Source: Brachionus koreanus
Lineage: Eukaryota > Rotifera > Eurotatoria > Ploima > Brachionidae
DNA length: 64,000 nt
Direction: 5' to 3'
Assembly: GCA_016987375.1 (NCBI GenBank)
Contig: PJRA01000272.1
Coordinates: forward strand, 1,518,620-1,582,619
Position numbers and translations under genes: made by a program. Below are positions 19,065 to 30,192 of the stretch, piece by piece. How positions within the stretch are numbered: the first letter of the stretch is position 1; the number at the start of each line of letters is the position of its first letter. Below the pieces are notes generated by a model. That model made no database searches, was not told the origin of the DNA, and was given only the letters and a program-made list of their open reading frames with translations.

Positions 19065-19401
19065 TTGATTTTTCTATAATTGTTTTAAGTCTTTATAAAA
19101 GGATAAAAAATCTGCTTCAGTTCTTTTTATTTTAAAATTAATTTTATTTTGTCTGTTGATTAGTACTGTAAATTCGTTTTCACAGATCTTATTTTTAAAT
19201 TAAATAAATATGGAATTCAATTTTTTTTTAATAAAAAAAATATACTTAAAAATAAAGATAAAATTATTTAAAAAATTTTAAAAGATATTTTAATGCAAAT
19301 ATTTAAATATTTTTGTTAAAAATTCAAAAAATTATTTATGGAATTTCACAAAATGTTTTTCTATAAAAGGACTTCTTGATGTTATCTTGATATTAAAAAA
19401 C
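19065..19401. other. Intergenic gap between IRE1 and the small peptide gene
   Basis: About 340 bases, almost entirely A/T. It must contain the IRE1 polyadenylation region and any promoter of the following small gene. No distinct element is visible. Confidence 0.45.
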
Positions 19402-19679
19402 ATGAAGTCAGTCAGATATATAATTTTTGCTATATTTTTAATTCTTGTCGTAAATGGTATCTGTTTAAATTAATCAGAAAATAATCTTCTAATTTTTATT
19501 AAGATTTGAATGCCCAATTAGTTAGACCGGATTTATCATTCGGTGGAGGAAAAACACTGCAAGATCAAAGATTTAGAGGACCAGCTGATGGTTTATTAGA
19601 GAGAGCTATTTCCAATATTTTAATCAATCAGATTAGAAGAGGTGGCATTTCAAGTTTGTTTAAACGTAACTCTGATTAA
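19402..19679 (+). CDS. Small secreted peptide precursor, unrecognised family
   Basis: Two exons, 19402-19456 and 19504-19679, separated by a 47-nt intron with a GTATCT donor and ATTAAG acceptor, joined in phase 1 to 76 residues. Residues 1-22 form a strong signal peptide (MKSVRY, then IIFAIFLILVV), with likely cleavage just before a Gln (NDLNA/QLVRPD). That Gln could become pyroglutamate. The mature part of about 54 residues carries single basic residues and two dibasic sites, Arg-Arg and Lys-Arg, which bracket a heptapeptide GGISSLF, followed by NSD and the stop. A GGGK stretch lies earlier. This resembles a neuropeptide or other processed secreted precursor, but I match it to no named family. 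It could also be a structural or antimicrobial peptide. Confidence 0.6.
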
Positions 19680-19927
19680 ATAAAAATTATAAAAAAAAAA
19701 TTTAGTTTTCAAACTTTAAATTATAATTTTTTCTTTAGTTAAGATGAATTTTTAAGTATTGAAATATTTAAAAATTTATATTTCCTGTTATAAATATATT
19801 GCTATAAAATTTTTTATTCTTTAGTCGAAATTAATTTTTTAATTAAAAATTCAATTAATAAAATTTTTGAAATATTTATTAAAATTTTATTACAAAATTT
19901 ATTAATATTAAAGAGACAATAATTTTT

Positions 19928-20956
19928 TCAATTGCTCTTGATATTTTGATCACAAGTAAGAGGCATCTTTAATGCATAACTATTACCATATTCCAGACGT
20001 TCAAAGAAATGTTCGTTTTCAGAGCCTGGAGAATAGATCAAAACTCTAGCTAGTTTTGGCTGAATTGTCAAGATCATCGATGAATTTATATTTTTAAAAA
20101 CTTCTCTACTACCATAAAAATCTGCCATAAAATCATTTAAAAACAAAATAACCGAATATTGTTGCCATTGGTGCTCATTCTAAATAAAATATTTTTTTAT
20201 TTTTTAAAAAAATAATATTTTTCTAAATTTACCATATCAATTTTTAGTTTCCAATATTTAGAAAGCTCAGCTTTAGGATTATTATTGGTAAATTTTGTAA
20301 ATTGGTTTTCGTTAGTCAAATAAAGGTTTTCCACGCCAAATTTTGTCTTAACATGACTCAAAATTGACTGTTTCACACTCCTTTAAATAGAAAAATCAAT
20401 TACATATATCAAATATTGAGAATAAAATTGAGATTTACTTATAAGTTAACAATTCTTCATTAGAAAACAAATTTCTATAAAAAAGAATTAATTAATTAAT
20501 TGATGCTTTTAATTTAATAAAATACTCTTTTAGCTTAGTTATTGAGTTTCCGCTTTTGATTGTTCCTTTTTCAATGCTTAAAAAATTAGCGCTATCAGTA
20601 TTGTCACCTTGGAGCCATCCTTTTTCAGCCATATTCAAAAGTATTTTGCCTTCTTTTTCAGTTATCAAAAAATCGGTAAAGTATCTGAAACATTTTTTTG
20701 GAGCGCAAGATGGAAATTTGCTCCTCAAAACCAAGTATTCAGATTCAATGCATGGTATTTCATCATCATAAGAAGTTTTTTCTACATTGCTTAAATGCCA
20801 ACTTTTCCCCAATAAACTGAATTTATTCAAAGCATAATCTTGATAAATCAGACCGAAGCTAATGGACAAAACTGTCATCATTGGAATCGATCCAATTATT
20901 ACATAGAGACGCTCTTTAAATGGACTAAATTGAACTTTTTTCACAGATGTACTCAT
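19928..20956 (-). CDS. OGFOD3: 2-oxoglutarate/iron-dependent oxygenase domain protein 3-like
   Basis: Four exons on the minus strand, 20956-20526, 20474-20439, 20380-20233 and 20179-19928, give 288 residues (human about 319). It is a type II membrane protein with a short basic N-terminus and one helix at about residues 18-40. The family block CAPKKCFRYFTDFLITEKEG follows, then EKGWLQGDNTD and a C-terminal double-stranded beta-helix region ending in SPGSENEHFFERLEYGNSYAL. From the family, this domain should bind Fe(II) through His-x-Asp and a distal His. Here the distal His is kept, but the expected HVD site reads Lys-Ile-Asp (KLKIDM, at the end of exon 3), so activity is doubtful. Introns are 51, 58 and 53 nt. 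Confidence 0.82.
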
Positions 20957-21957
20957 TTTCGACTTTTGAAAAATGAATCTAAATAAATTTATTTTATTTT
21001 AAACATTCAATGGTTAGAAAAATTTATAGCTTAAGGTCTAAGTCATTTAGCTAAAAATATGGTTATGGAGAATGGTAAATAGCAATTAGGTTCATGTGTT
21101 CTGGATATTTTATGAAAATTTTTTGTTTTTCTAGGTAAATATTTTTACCTTAGAAATTTCTTTCTCTGAAAATAGAATTGGCTTATGAATTTTTTTTATA
21201 AAATCTCAAAAACTTTTTGCGTAGAGACATAATTTCCTCAACTAATTTAGTTTAAATTAAATTATTGACGCTAATGAATCGACACAAAGTGCAATAAGGG
21301 TCAGTCTAATAAATTCTAAATTCGACAGCAAGTAAATTACAGTGAGTTCAAATAAAAAATAATTTTATTCTATTGCTGCAAGCTAAATTGAAAGTTTCTG
21401 CATATATTTGTGTCAAGTTTTAGCTAAAAATTTAATCATCTAAATATCAGAAAAGTGAATTTTTTAAGGCTAATTTTAATTATTTTGGATTAGTAAATGA
21501 TTAGCAAATTGTCGAGATATCGCTTTTTAAAAAAAAAATTTTCTATTTGCTTCAAAGATTATTGCTTAAATATTTTTTTCGTTTATTAAATCAAAAAATC
21601 TTGGTAAATTAAATTTATGATATTATTTCTATCAAATCAAAAATTTATTAAATAATTTAAAATAAAATGCTTTCTTTTATGCAAAGTTCACTGGACTTTG
21701 AAAAAATATTTTGTTATTTTATAAGTTATTTGGCATCTATTATTCTAATTTATTTCTAAAAATAAAAACTTTATTATTCCCAAATCTATACAAGCAGTAA
21801 TTTATTTAAAATTCTTATTTAATAATTTTAAATTTTCTTAATAATACACTTTTTATTTTTAAGAATTAACGTAAATAGCGTTTAAAAATATTGATTATTT
21901 TAATGTTAAATAAGTGGTTAATCATTTTTTGGATATTTTAAATTTGAGCTTAGTAAC

Positions 21958-22035
21958 GTGTGAAAACTCAATTTTATCTTATCAAGGTTTTAAACTTACC
22001 ATTTTTGTTAGGCAAATAGAGTTAATCATGTTAGC
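21958..22035. repeat. Dispersed repeat pair (second copy about 24160-24255)
   Basis: Both copies contain AAAACTCAATTT, then ATCAAGGTTTTAAACT and CACC/TACC, then a block ending in AGAGTTA. They are direct repeats about 2.2 kb apart with moderate divergence. No coding content. Confidence 0.6.
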
Positions 22036-22304
22036 TCATTTTTATTTGATTCTAATGAAATAATTTCTTAATTTTTTTTTGTTAAATTTTTCCTACTAAA
22101 ATTCATAAAAAAAATGCATTTTTCAAATCTCAATCATTTTAGAACTTGAAAATGCTCGAAAGTAACTTCAAAACTTCATTTTTAAATTTATTTGTTTTCT
22201 TATTTTTTATTAATATTTCGATTTATTTTTCATGAATTCATCATTTTAAATTGAAAAATGCATTTTGATATAAAATTTCATTTTGCTTTCTTGTGATAGA
22301 ATTA

Positions 22305-22365
22305 TTAATTATGGAATCTTAGTGTCTTAAACTACTTTAATTCGCTTTGGGTTTTGAATTTTTTT
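22305..22365. repeat. Short local repeat, copy 1 (copy 2 at 22790-22850)
   Basis: Both copies read ATTATGGAATCTTAGTGTC, then a short AAACTACT box, then TTCGCTTTGGGTTTTGAATT, with only a few substitutions. They are direct repeats about 485 bases apart. Confidence 0.75.
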
Positions 22366-22372
22366 AATATTC

Positions 22373-22610
22373 AAGGTTAATCAACAGGCTAGTGCCCATG
22401 TCTCATGAGACTGATTAACACTTCATTTATTTAATTGATTATTAAAAAAGTATTTAGATTAAAAAAATAAAAATTATAAAATTTGAAAATTTTAATTGAT
22501 TAGTTATTTGAAAAAATTTAACAACAAACTATTTAAGTTAAATAATTCAAATTTTGAAACAAAATCTGTGTAAATTAAATTTATGTTATTAATTATTGAA
22601 AGGTGAAACG
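22373..22610. repeat. Dispersed ~230-bp repeat, copy 2
   Basis: This is the partner of 18480-18715 in IRE1 intron 5, in the same orientation. It sits directly after the first copy of the short local repeat, suggesting that the two boxes may belong to one larger unit. Confidence 0.6.
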
Positions 22611-23679
22611 TTGAAAATTCCAATATTGATCTCTTGATCTCTCAATTTATCAATCTTGAGTTAAAATATTCAAAAATTTTTCTCCACTTTTTGATTTTGC
22701 CATTGGTTCAATTAAGTTATTGCTGTTCTTTAAAATATAATTAAAATTTCTTGAGTTATTTTTCTCTAGAATTTTTCATATAATTATTTATTATGGAATC
22801 TTAGTGTCATAAACTACTATATTTCGCTTTGGGTTTTGAATTGTTGTGTTATTGACAGGTAAAATAACTTAATCTACAAAAATTTTCACATCTTTATCAT
22901 ATCTTACTTCATAAAAAACTTGAAAGCTAATAAAAAAAACTGAAAAATTTATTTCGAAAAATTAATTTGATTGTAATTTATTTCTAATGAGGGAAGTTTG
23001 CTAAATAAATTTAAAAAAATTTTTTCTTATTTATTAATAAATGAAATTTGACTAGTTTGATCAAATTTCAAATATTTGAATCAATTTAAGAAACAAAAAA
23101 TAAATTATTGATTTATGTTCTACATTGTAAACATTAACTTTTCTGAGTAATTTTACGTAAAAATGTGTCTTTTAAATATTTTTGTTAATTATTTTGCGTA
23201 ATTTCACAATTTCTTAATTGTATGCATTTTTATTAGTATTCTTGATTCTTTTTTTAATTCTAGTATAAGTATTTTATAATCATGAAAATAATTGCCTAAA
23301 AAATTAATTTTGATTCCTTTAATGAAATCTCAAAATTCATTTGAAAAAATAAAATGTATATAAGCTGTTCTCATTTAAAATTGAATAATTTTTATTTCAA
23401 TACACTATTTGGAATTATTCTAGATTTTAATTTTGTCAAAATTTCTCAGATCAAAAAATTTTTTTGTTTCAACCTTGAAATATTTTGTAAACTCCTATTT
23501 TTTTTTTAGAATTTTAAAGTCCAAAATTTACTTAACAACTCCTTTTCATATTATTTTTTATTTTTTTGATTTTAGATCTATTAAAATTTTCTTTGTTTTA
23601 CATAAATTATTGATCTATGTTTTACATATTTTGAGTCTTCATTCGACAATATGAAATTTTAGTAGAAAAAGAAAAAAAA

Positions 23680-23808
23680 TATTTGCTCTAATTGTACAAA
23701 AATGGTTCTGTAAGCAGTACAGTAAATTATAAATTTGTACAAATGAAATCTAAGTTAAAGAAAAATAAAAGGTACTGTAATTTTTGTGCTAAAATTACAC
23801 ATTGCCTC
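23680..23808. mobile_element. Shortened relative of the 45-kb inverted-repeat element
   Basis: The left part (TTGTACAAAAATGGTTCTGTA, with one base more than the shared core) and the right part (GTACTGTAATTTTTGTGCTA, then ACATTGCC) match arms of the element at 44915-45302. Its interior has been lost and it is more diverged. Confidence 0.6.
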
Positions 23809-24698
23809 TTCATTCATTATAAATTTACAAGATTAAGCTATATTTAACATGGGTTACATACGCTAAAATAGTGGAAGAATATTCTTAAATTAAGCGAAAG
23901 GCAACACAAAATTAAACTCAAGCTTAAAGAATTAAAATCTTCTAATGCTTAAATGGTCTTTGAAGGTCTAAACTGGTTATGTAATCAATTGATAACCAAT
24001 AAAAGTTATTTTTCACACACCTGGTGAACTATCTGATATTTTGCTGTACAATAAATGACCATCCATTTCAACCTCAGCCTTCACCTAATCTCAAAAAGTT
24101 ACAAATTTGATGCCATCACTGTAAGTTATTTTTTTTTAAAAATCTAACATTTAGTGACTTTTTAAAACTCAATTTAATCGCATCAAGGTTTTAAACTCAC
24201 CTTTTTAGTGAGATGGCTTAATGGGGCTAAAGCAAAAAGAGTTACTATTCACACAATCGAATAGATCATTTTAAAGTCTAAACATTAAGACATAATTTTT
24301 ATGAGAATTGTTATTATTTTTATGAATATAAAACTTTCTAATTTAAATAAAAAATTGCAAAATCTAAAATTAGCCTCGAGCACATAATTGAAAACTACAG
24401 ACACTACAGATTTGACCGCAACTCCAAATTATTCTTTAATTTTCTTATCAAATTTGTCATTTGTAAAAATTTTTGTTCAATTTTTCTTTCGTGTAAGTAA
24501 TTTGTGTATAAATTCAAAATTCTGCTGAAATAATTACACAATTTGACTTAATTATTTAAGATAAAGCATGCTTGATTTTAAAAATGAATATATTAAAAAA
24601 AAAAACATATGCTTAAATCTCAATTTTATTTGGAAAACTTAAATTTTTGATCTAAAAGACAAAAAATATTTTAGAATATTTAGACAATTAATCGTAAG

Positions 24699-27600
24699 AT
24701 GGAGGTGAAAAAAAGTAACGTGAAATTAAATGCTATGCTACAAATTGAGAGTGACATTCAGTCAAGATGGGAAAATGAGAAAATATTTGAAGAAGAAGCT
24801 CCCAACGGTTCCCAAGGAAAATATTTGGTCACTTTTCCTTACCCATACATGAATGGTAGATTACACTTGGGTCATACGTTTACTCTAGCCAAATGTGAAT
24901 TTGCAGTTGGTTATCAGCGTTTGTTAGGTAAAAAATGTTTGTTTCCATTTGGTTTTCACTGTACAGGAATGCCAATCAAAGCTGCTGCTGATAAATTGAC
25001 ACGTGAAATGGCTGACTTTGGATTTCCTCCAAATTTTCCCAAAGATGACATAGTTGAAGAGGTTGAACAAGATGTGAAAGAACTTGAAATAAAGGATAAA
25101 TCCAAAAGTAAAAAATCAAAAGCAGTTGCTAAAACAGGCAGTGCTAAATATCAATGGCAAATTATGCAAAGTCTTGGATTAAATGACGATGAAATAAAAA
25201 AATTTGCTGATCCCATTCATTGGATTAAATATTTTTCACCAGCCGCCATGGCCGATTTAAAATTAATGGGCCTTAAAACTGATTGGAGGCGTTCATTTGT
25301 TACAACTGATGTAAATCCCTATTATGATTCATTTGTTCGATGGCAATTCAATATTTTGAAGAAAAAAGAAAAAATAAGATATGGTAAACGATACACTATC
25401 TATTCTCCAAAAGATGGTCAACCGTGCATGGATCATGATAGAAGCTCTGGAGAAAATGTCGGTCCCCAAGAATATACTTTAATAAAACTCAAAATTATAC
25501 AGGATCCTTTGCCTGAAAAATTAAGGTAATTTTTTGATTATTTTTTAAGGTTTTCTAGGAGTAGTAAAAATAAAATGTGATTTGAAAAAGTCAAATTGAG
25601 CTGTAAAGTTCTGAAAGTTCTCAAAATCACACCAATTTAGTAACATTTATCAAGTCTGATTGTAAATAGTTTTACCAATTTGTATCGAAAATATTTTGCT
25701 AGACTTTTGCAATCATAATCAGTCATTTTTGTAATAAAACTGAAATATGTTGGGAAATTTTTAACTCGATCTTTTCAAATCATCTCTGCACTACTTTTTA
25801 GGTAATGGCTATTCTATTATTTCTTTTTAAATAAAGGATTCATTAAAACATGAATTAATCTAGTATCTCTAGTTTTATTTTCTAAACCATAATTTTCTCC
25901 TTTTAAACATGAAATTCAAACACTGACTCCATATTCAACCATCTAACTCGCATAGCCAGAAATTTTTCGTGTTTTACCCATCTAAGATAATTTGGAAGAA
26001 TTTTTTTAGGAAATTTTTTTTACTTATTTAATTTTGTTGTTTATTGCTATTACTATTTAAAAGACTGTTTAATGACAAACCAATATATTTGGTGGCTGCT
26101 ACTCTAAGACCTGAGACCATGTATGGACAAACAAACTGCTGGGTACATCCAGATATTAAATACGTTTTGTTTGAGACTGTTGATGGTGAATATTTCATTA
26201 GCACTAAGCGTTCAGCTCGAAATATGAGCTTTCAAAATTTTACTCATGACTGGGGAAAAGTTGAATTTTTGGCTGAAATAACTGGACAAGAAATCATGGG
26301 CCTCGAACTTAAAGCTCCATTAAGTTCTCTTGACTGTGTTTACTCGCTTCCTATGATGACTATAAAAGAAGATAAAGGCACCGGTATAGTAACCAGTGTA
26401 CCGTCCGATTCACCGGACGACTTTGCCGCTTTGACTGACTTGAAAAAAAAGAAGCCCTTCAGAGAAAAATATAGCATAAGTGACGAAATGGTTCTACCGT
26501 TCGATCCAATACCTATTATGAACATAGAAGGACTAGGCACTCTTGCTGCTCCTAAAGTATGCGAAGATCTAAAAATACAATCCCAAAACGAAACAGCAAA
26601 GTTGGTTGAGGCCAAAGAAAAAGTTTATTTGAAAGGTTTTTATGAAGGAGTTCTTATTGTTGGTCCTTACGCTGGAAAAAAAGTCCAAGAAGTGAAAAAA
26701 AAAATACAGACCGAAATGATTGAAAAAAATGAAGCCAAAATTTATCAAGAACCAGAGAAGCTTGTTGTATCAAGATCAGGTGATGAATGCGTTGTGGCCT
26801 TGTGTAACCAATGGTACTTGGATTATGGTAATGAAGAATGGAAAAATCAGGTAAGAGAAGCTCTAAAAAATGTTGAGACTTATCATGAAGAGTCTAGGCG
26901 AAATTTCGAAGCTACTCTAGACTGGCTAGAAGGTCATGCATGTTCACGATCATTTGGTCTGGGTACAAAACTTCCCTGGGATCCACAGTACTTAATTGAA
27001 TCTCTATCTGACTCGACAATTTACATGGCATATTATACCATCAGTCACTATTTACAAAAAGACCTTTATGGAAAAGAACCTGGTCTAGGAAACCTAAAAC
27101 CAGATGAATTGTCCGACGAATTTTGGAATTATATATTCTTCCAAAATCAGCCAGTGCCAGCTAACTTAGAGCCAAAGAAAGAAGTTTTGGAAAGAATGAA
27201 AAAAGAATTTGAATTTTGGTACCCAGTTGATTTGAGAACATCTGGCAAGGACCTTATACCTAACCATTTGACTTATTTCCTTTATAATCATTGTGCAGTT
27301 TGGGATCAACCTCAAAAATGGCCTCAATCAATCCGAGCCAATGGTCATTTGTTATTAAATTCCGAAAAAATGTCTAAATCGACTGGAAATTTTCTAACAC
27401 TTACAGATGCCATTCAGAAATATTCAGCCGATGGTATGAGAATGACTCTAGCCGATGCCGGTGATTCAGTCGAAGATGCTAACTTTGTTGAAACAGTCGC
27501 TGAAGCCAATTTGCTCAGACTTTACGCATTCAATGAATGGTGTAAAGAAATAATTGAAAATAAGTCAACATTGAGAAGCGAAAATTCTCCGCTGGAAAAT

Positions 27601-28490
27601 TATGCTGATAAGGTTTTCCAAAGCGAAATAAACAAAACTATTGAGGAAACAAAAAAACATTATGATTCTATGATGTATAAAGAAGCATTAAAAACCGGAT
27701 TTTTCGAGCTTCAAGCAGCCAGAGACCGATACAGAGAGCTGTCAGAAACAATGCATTTCGGTTTAGTGACTAGGTTTATTAAAGTTCAATTGGTGCTACT
27801 GGCTCCTATTTGCCCTCATATTACTGAACATATTTGGCTTAATGTATTGAAAACAGACCATTCAATAATGAAAGAATTATGGCCTCAAGCTGGACCAATT
27901 GATGAAAGCTTGGTAAATTCTGCTAATTACTTAATGGAAGCGGCACATGAATTTAGAAATAGACAAAAATCTTTCTCTCAAGTAAAAACAAAAGGCAAGA
28001 GTAAAGATGCTGAAAAGCCAGCACCATCACAACCGGTGAAAGGAACAATTTTCGTAGCAAAAACCTATCCAACATGGCAACAAATTATTTTGGACACTTT
28101 GAAAACACTGTACAAAAATAATAACAATTCATTTCCTGACAACAAGGCTATTTTGGCAGAATTGGCAAAAAGAGAAGAGCTTAAAAAATTTCAAAAGAAA
28201 GTTATGCCTTTCGTAGCATTTACAAAAGATCAGGCTTTAAAAAAAGGAGCACATTGTCTGAATCATACACTAGATTTTGATGAGTATGATATTTTGCAAA
28301 CAAATTTGAAGTATTTGCAAAATACATTGCAAGTAAGAATAAGACTGATTTTAAAATTATAGTTTATTTTTTTTTGTTGTTAAAGCTAAATGAATTGAGA
28401 ATCTTGTTTACAACTGATGAAGAAGCAGGCAAGTCGAATTTGAATATTGATGACATTGTTCCGGGAAAACCAGTTATTTTTTATCAATAA
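24699..28490 (+). CDS. LARS1: Cytosolic leucyl-tRNA synthetase
   Basis: Three exons, 24699-25525, 26064-28332 and 28386-28490, give 1066 residues. The class I synthetase charges tRNA-Leu with leucine and in animals also serves as a leucine sensor for TORC1. Visible features are the HIGH box in [15 protein letters not shown] (about residue 50), the CP1 editing domain starting at [17 protein letters not shown] and including [10 protein letters not shown], the KMSKS loop in [12 protein letters not shown], the anticodon-binding helical domain, and a linker ending [10 protein letters not shown]. Human LARS1 runs on about 110 residues past this CPGKP block (the UNE-L domain); here a stop follows directly. 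Intron 1, inside the catalytic domain just before the editing domain, is 538 nt; intron 2 is 53 nt. Confidence 0.97.
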
Positions 28491-29139
28491 TAAACAAGAA
28501 AAATAGAAAATATCGTATTTTTTAGTCATGGAATATTTAAGATTTTTAATATTTTATTTGAAAATAAACACGATGTTTTAAATTTTTTTTCTTAAAGCTT
28601 ATTGACTCCATTCATTCTCATAAAATATAAATAAAATTTACTAGTCACACTCAAATTTAAGTTTGTGATCTAGTTTATTTTAGGGTCTGGAAAATATTTT
28701 GTTTTTAAAAATTATTCCGAGATTATTTTTTCTAAAGCGTGTTCTATTATTTTTCAAAAAGAAGAGATGAATTTGATTTGATTTTTGAAGAATAAGTGAT
28801 AACTAATCAAGCAAATTACAATAAAACAAATACTATTGAACTAAAGTCTATATAAACTACAATAATCTTAATTATCATTATATCATTATATGCTCATAAT
28901 AACTGTGTAAAGTCTCTAGTTTGGACTTTATGGATTTAAAGCCAAGAAATAAATAAAACAATTTAATTTAGGTAAAAGTTTATTAAATGGAATCCAAAGT
29001 TAATACAAACAAGTAGTGGTTTATATAGTATTTAAGCGTTAGCGTGCTCTGACTGCAGTTATGACTCAACTACATTTAAATAAGGTCTAGAGAAGAAGAT
29101 TAAGAGATGACAAAACTCGGGTCTTAACAACTGGATTTA
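28491..29139. other. Intergenic sequence downstream of LARS1
   Basis: About 650 bases of AT-rich DNA with the LARS1 3' UTR at its start. Nothing else can be supported. Confidence 0.45.
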
Positions 29140-29385
29140 TTATGGGCTAAAAAATACACCGGCTCTTGAATTAACACATGCGCATATAAAAAAGTCAATG
29201 AAAGACAAGCGTCTTGATCTAATGCCATATCTGTTTAAGTCAGCAATAACACCTTTTTGACAATGTTTTTCATGTATTTTTCTAACAGAAACGTGGCTAA
29301 TTATCAATCCTTCGGAATTAAGTTGTTGTGAAATATTCCTATTACTCAAGACTAAATCTCTTAAACAGAGTTGTTCAAAAGTCAT
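29140..29385 (-). mobile_element. Fragment of a Tc1/mariner-like transposase N-terminus
   Basis: An 81-codon frame contains LCLRDLVLSNRNISQQLNSE, followed by HVSVRKIHEKH. This is the spacing of a paired-like helix-turn-helix DNA-binding domain as in Tc1-like transposases. The catalytic part is absent. A CAAGTC-rich repeat abuts its 5' side (29386-29500), and that repeat recurs inverted near 61.75-61.87 kb, again next to sequence resembling the start of this frame. A dead element fragment is the best reading. Confidence 0.5.
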
Positions 29386-29500
29386 AAATTCTAAGTCAAG
29401 TCATTTATCAAGTCAAAAGACTTCACTTGAAATTTTCTTCAACTCAAGTCACTGACTTGACTTTCAAAAGACTTTTTTTTGACTTTTGCACAAGTCTGCT
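29386..29500. repeat. CAAGTC/GACTTG-rich repeat, copy 1
   Basis: The block is packed with CAAGTC and GACTTG hexamers, including CTTCAACTCAAGTC and CTGACTTGACTTTCAAAAGA. The reverse complement of 61750-61865 carries the same blocks in the same order, so the two are inverted copies of one element end. Confidence 0.75.
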
Positions 29501-30192
29501 CTTAAATCAATTATCCTATGTCTATAAACAATCGGTGCTATCATGTTTAGTCGTAAGCATTTAAATGTTTTAGATCAATTGTTTTAGAATCACATTTTAG
29601 TAAAATGTCAGAAATAAGATAACAATTAGTGAAAATTGCTTAAGCAGTGTTTAAGACCGGCTTTTAAACCACTTAAGCAGCCTGTTAAATTTGTTTTGAA
29701 ATGTGCTGTATAATAATTTTGTGGCAAAGTTTTTTCAAATTTAGAAAAATTGTAATTTCAACATTTTATAATAATTTAAAAACACAATCTTTCAATGACT
29801 AATTTTACGATATTCAAAAATAAATAATAATCAATTAGCTAAATTCAATTAAAATTAGAATCCTATCTATTGATATTTTAAAAACTGAGAAGGTAAACTA
29901 TCAAATTTTTGACAAAAGAGCCTTATAAACTTGTAGCTGATTAAAGAATTTAAAATTTTAGCATTATTTATTATCTATTTAATAAGAATTATTAAAAATT
30001 ATCTAATTTAACCAGATAATAATTTTTGAATAACTTTAAAAATCTTAATAGTTTAACATATTCGCTACTTTTTCTCAAACGGTAATTATTTATTAAACAA
30101 AATTGATTTATTTTTTTAAATTTAAAAGTACAAAACTTGAAAGATTTTTTCTAATTACAAAAATTTTTTCCCATTATTTTTGTATGCTTTAA
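29501..30192. other. Intergenic sequence, 3' side of RAD54L
   Basis: About 690 bases without a gene. The part next to 30193 must be the RAD54L 3' UTR. No repeat was recognised. Confidence 0.45.

Larger units (their letters stand above)
20957..24698. other. Repeat-rich intergenic region upstream of LARS1
   Basis: About 3.7 kb with no gene I can support. It is a patchwork of diverged repeats: a 75-bp box present twice (22305-22365 and 22790-22850), a copy of the IRE1-intron repeat (22373-22610), a pair at about 21958-22035 and 24160-24255, and a shortened relative of the 45-kb inverted-repeat element (about 23680-23808). A 73-codon open frame at 23433-23654 is Phe/Leu/Ile rich from composition alone. 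Confidence 0.55.

Noticed and set aside
20492..20525. Extension of OGFOD3 exon 1, or a GC-AG intron after LKLKA
   Set aside because: A normal GT donor at 20525 gives a 51-nt intron and the correct phase into NLFSNEELLTY; the extension runs into a stop.
24699..28362. Two separate genes in the LARS1 region
   Set aside because: The first frame ends in the catalytic domain and the second resumes with the editing domain across a phase-2 intron, so it is one gene.
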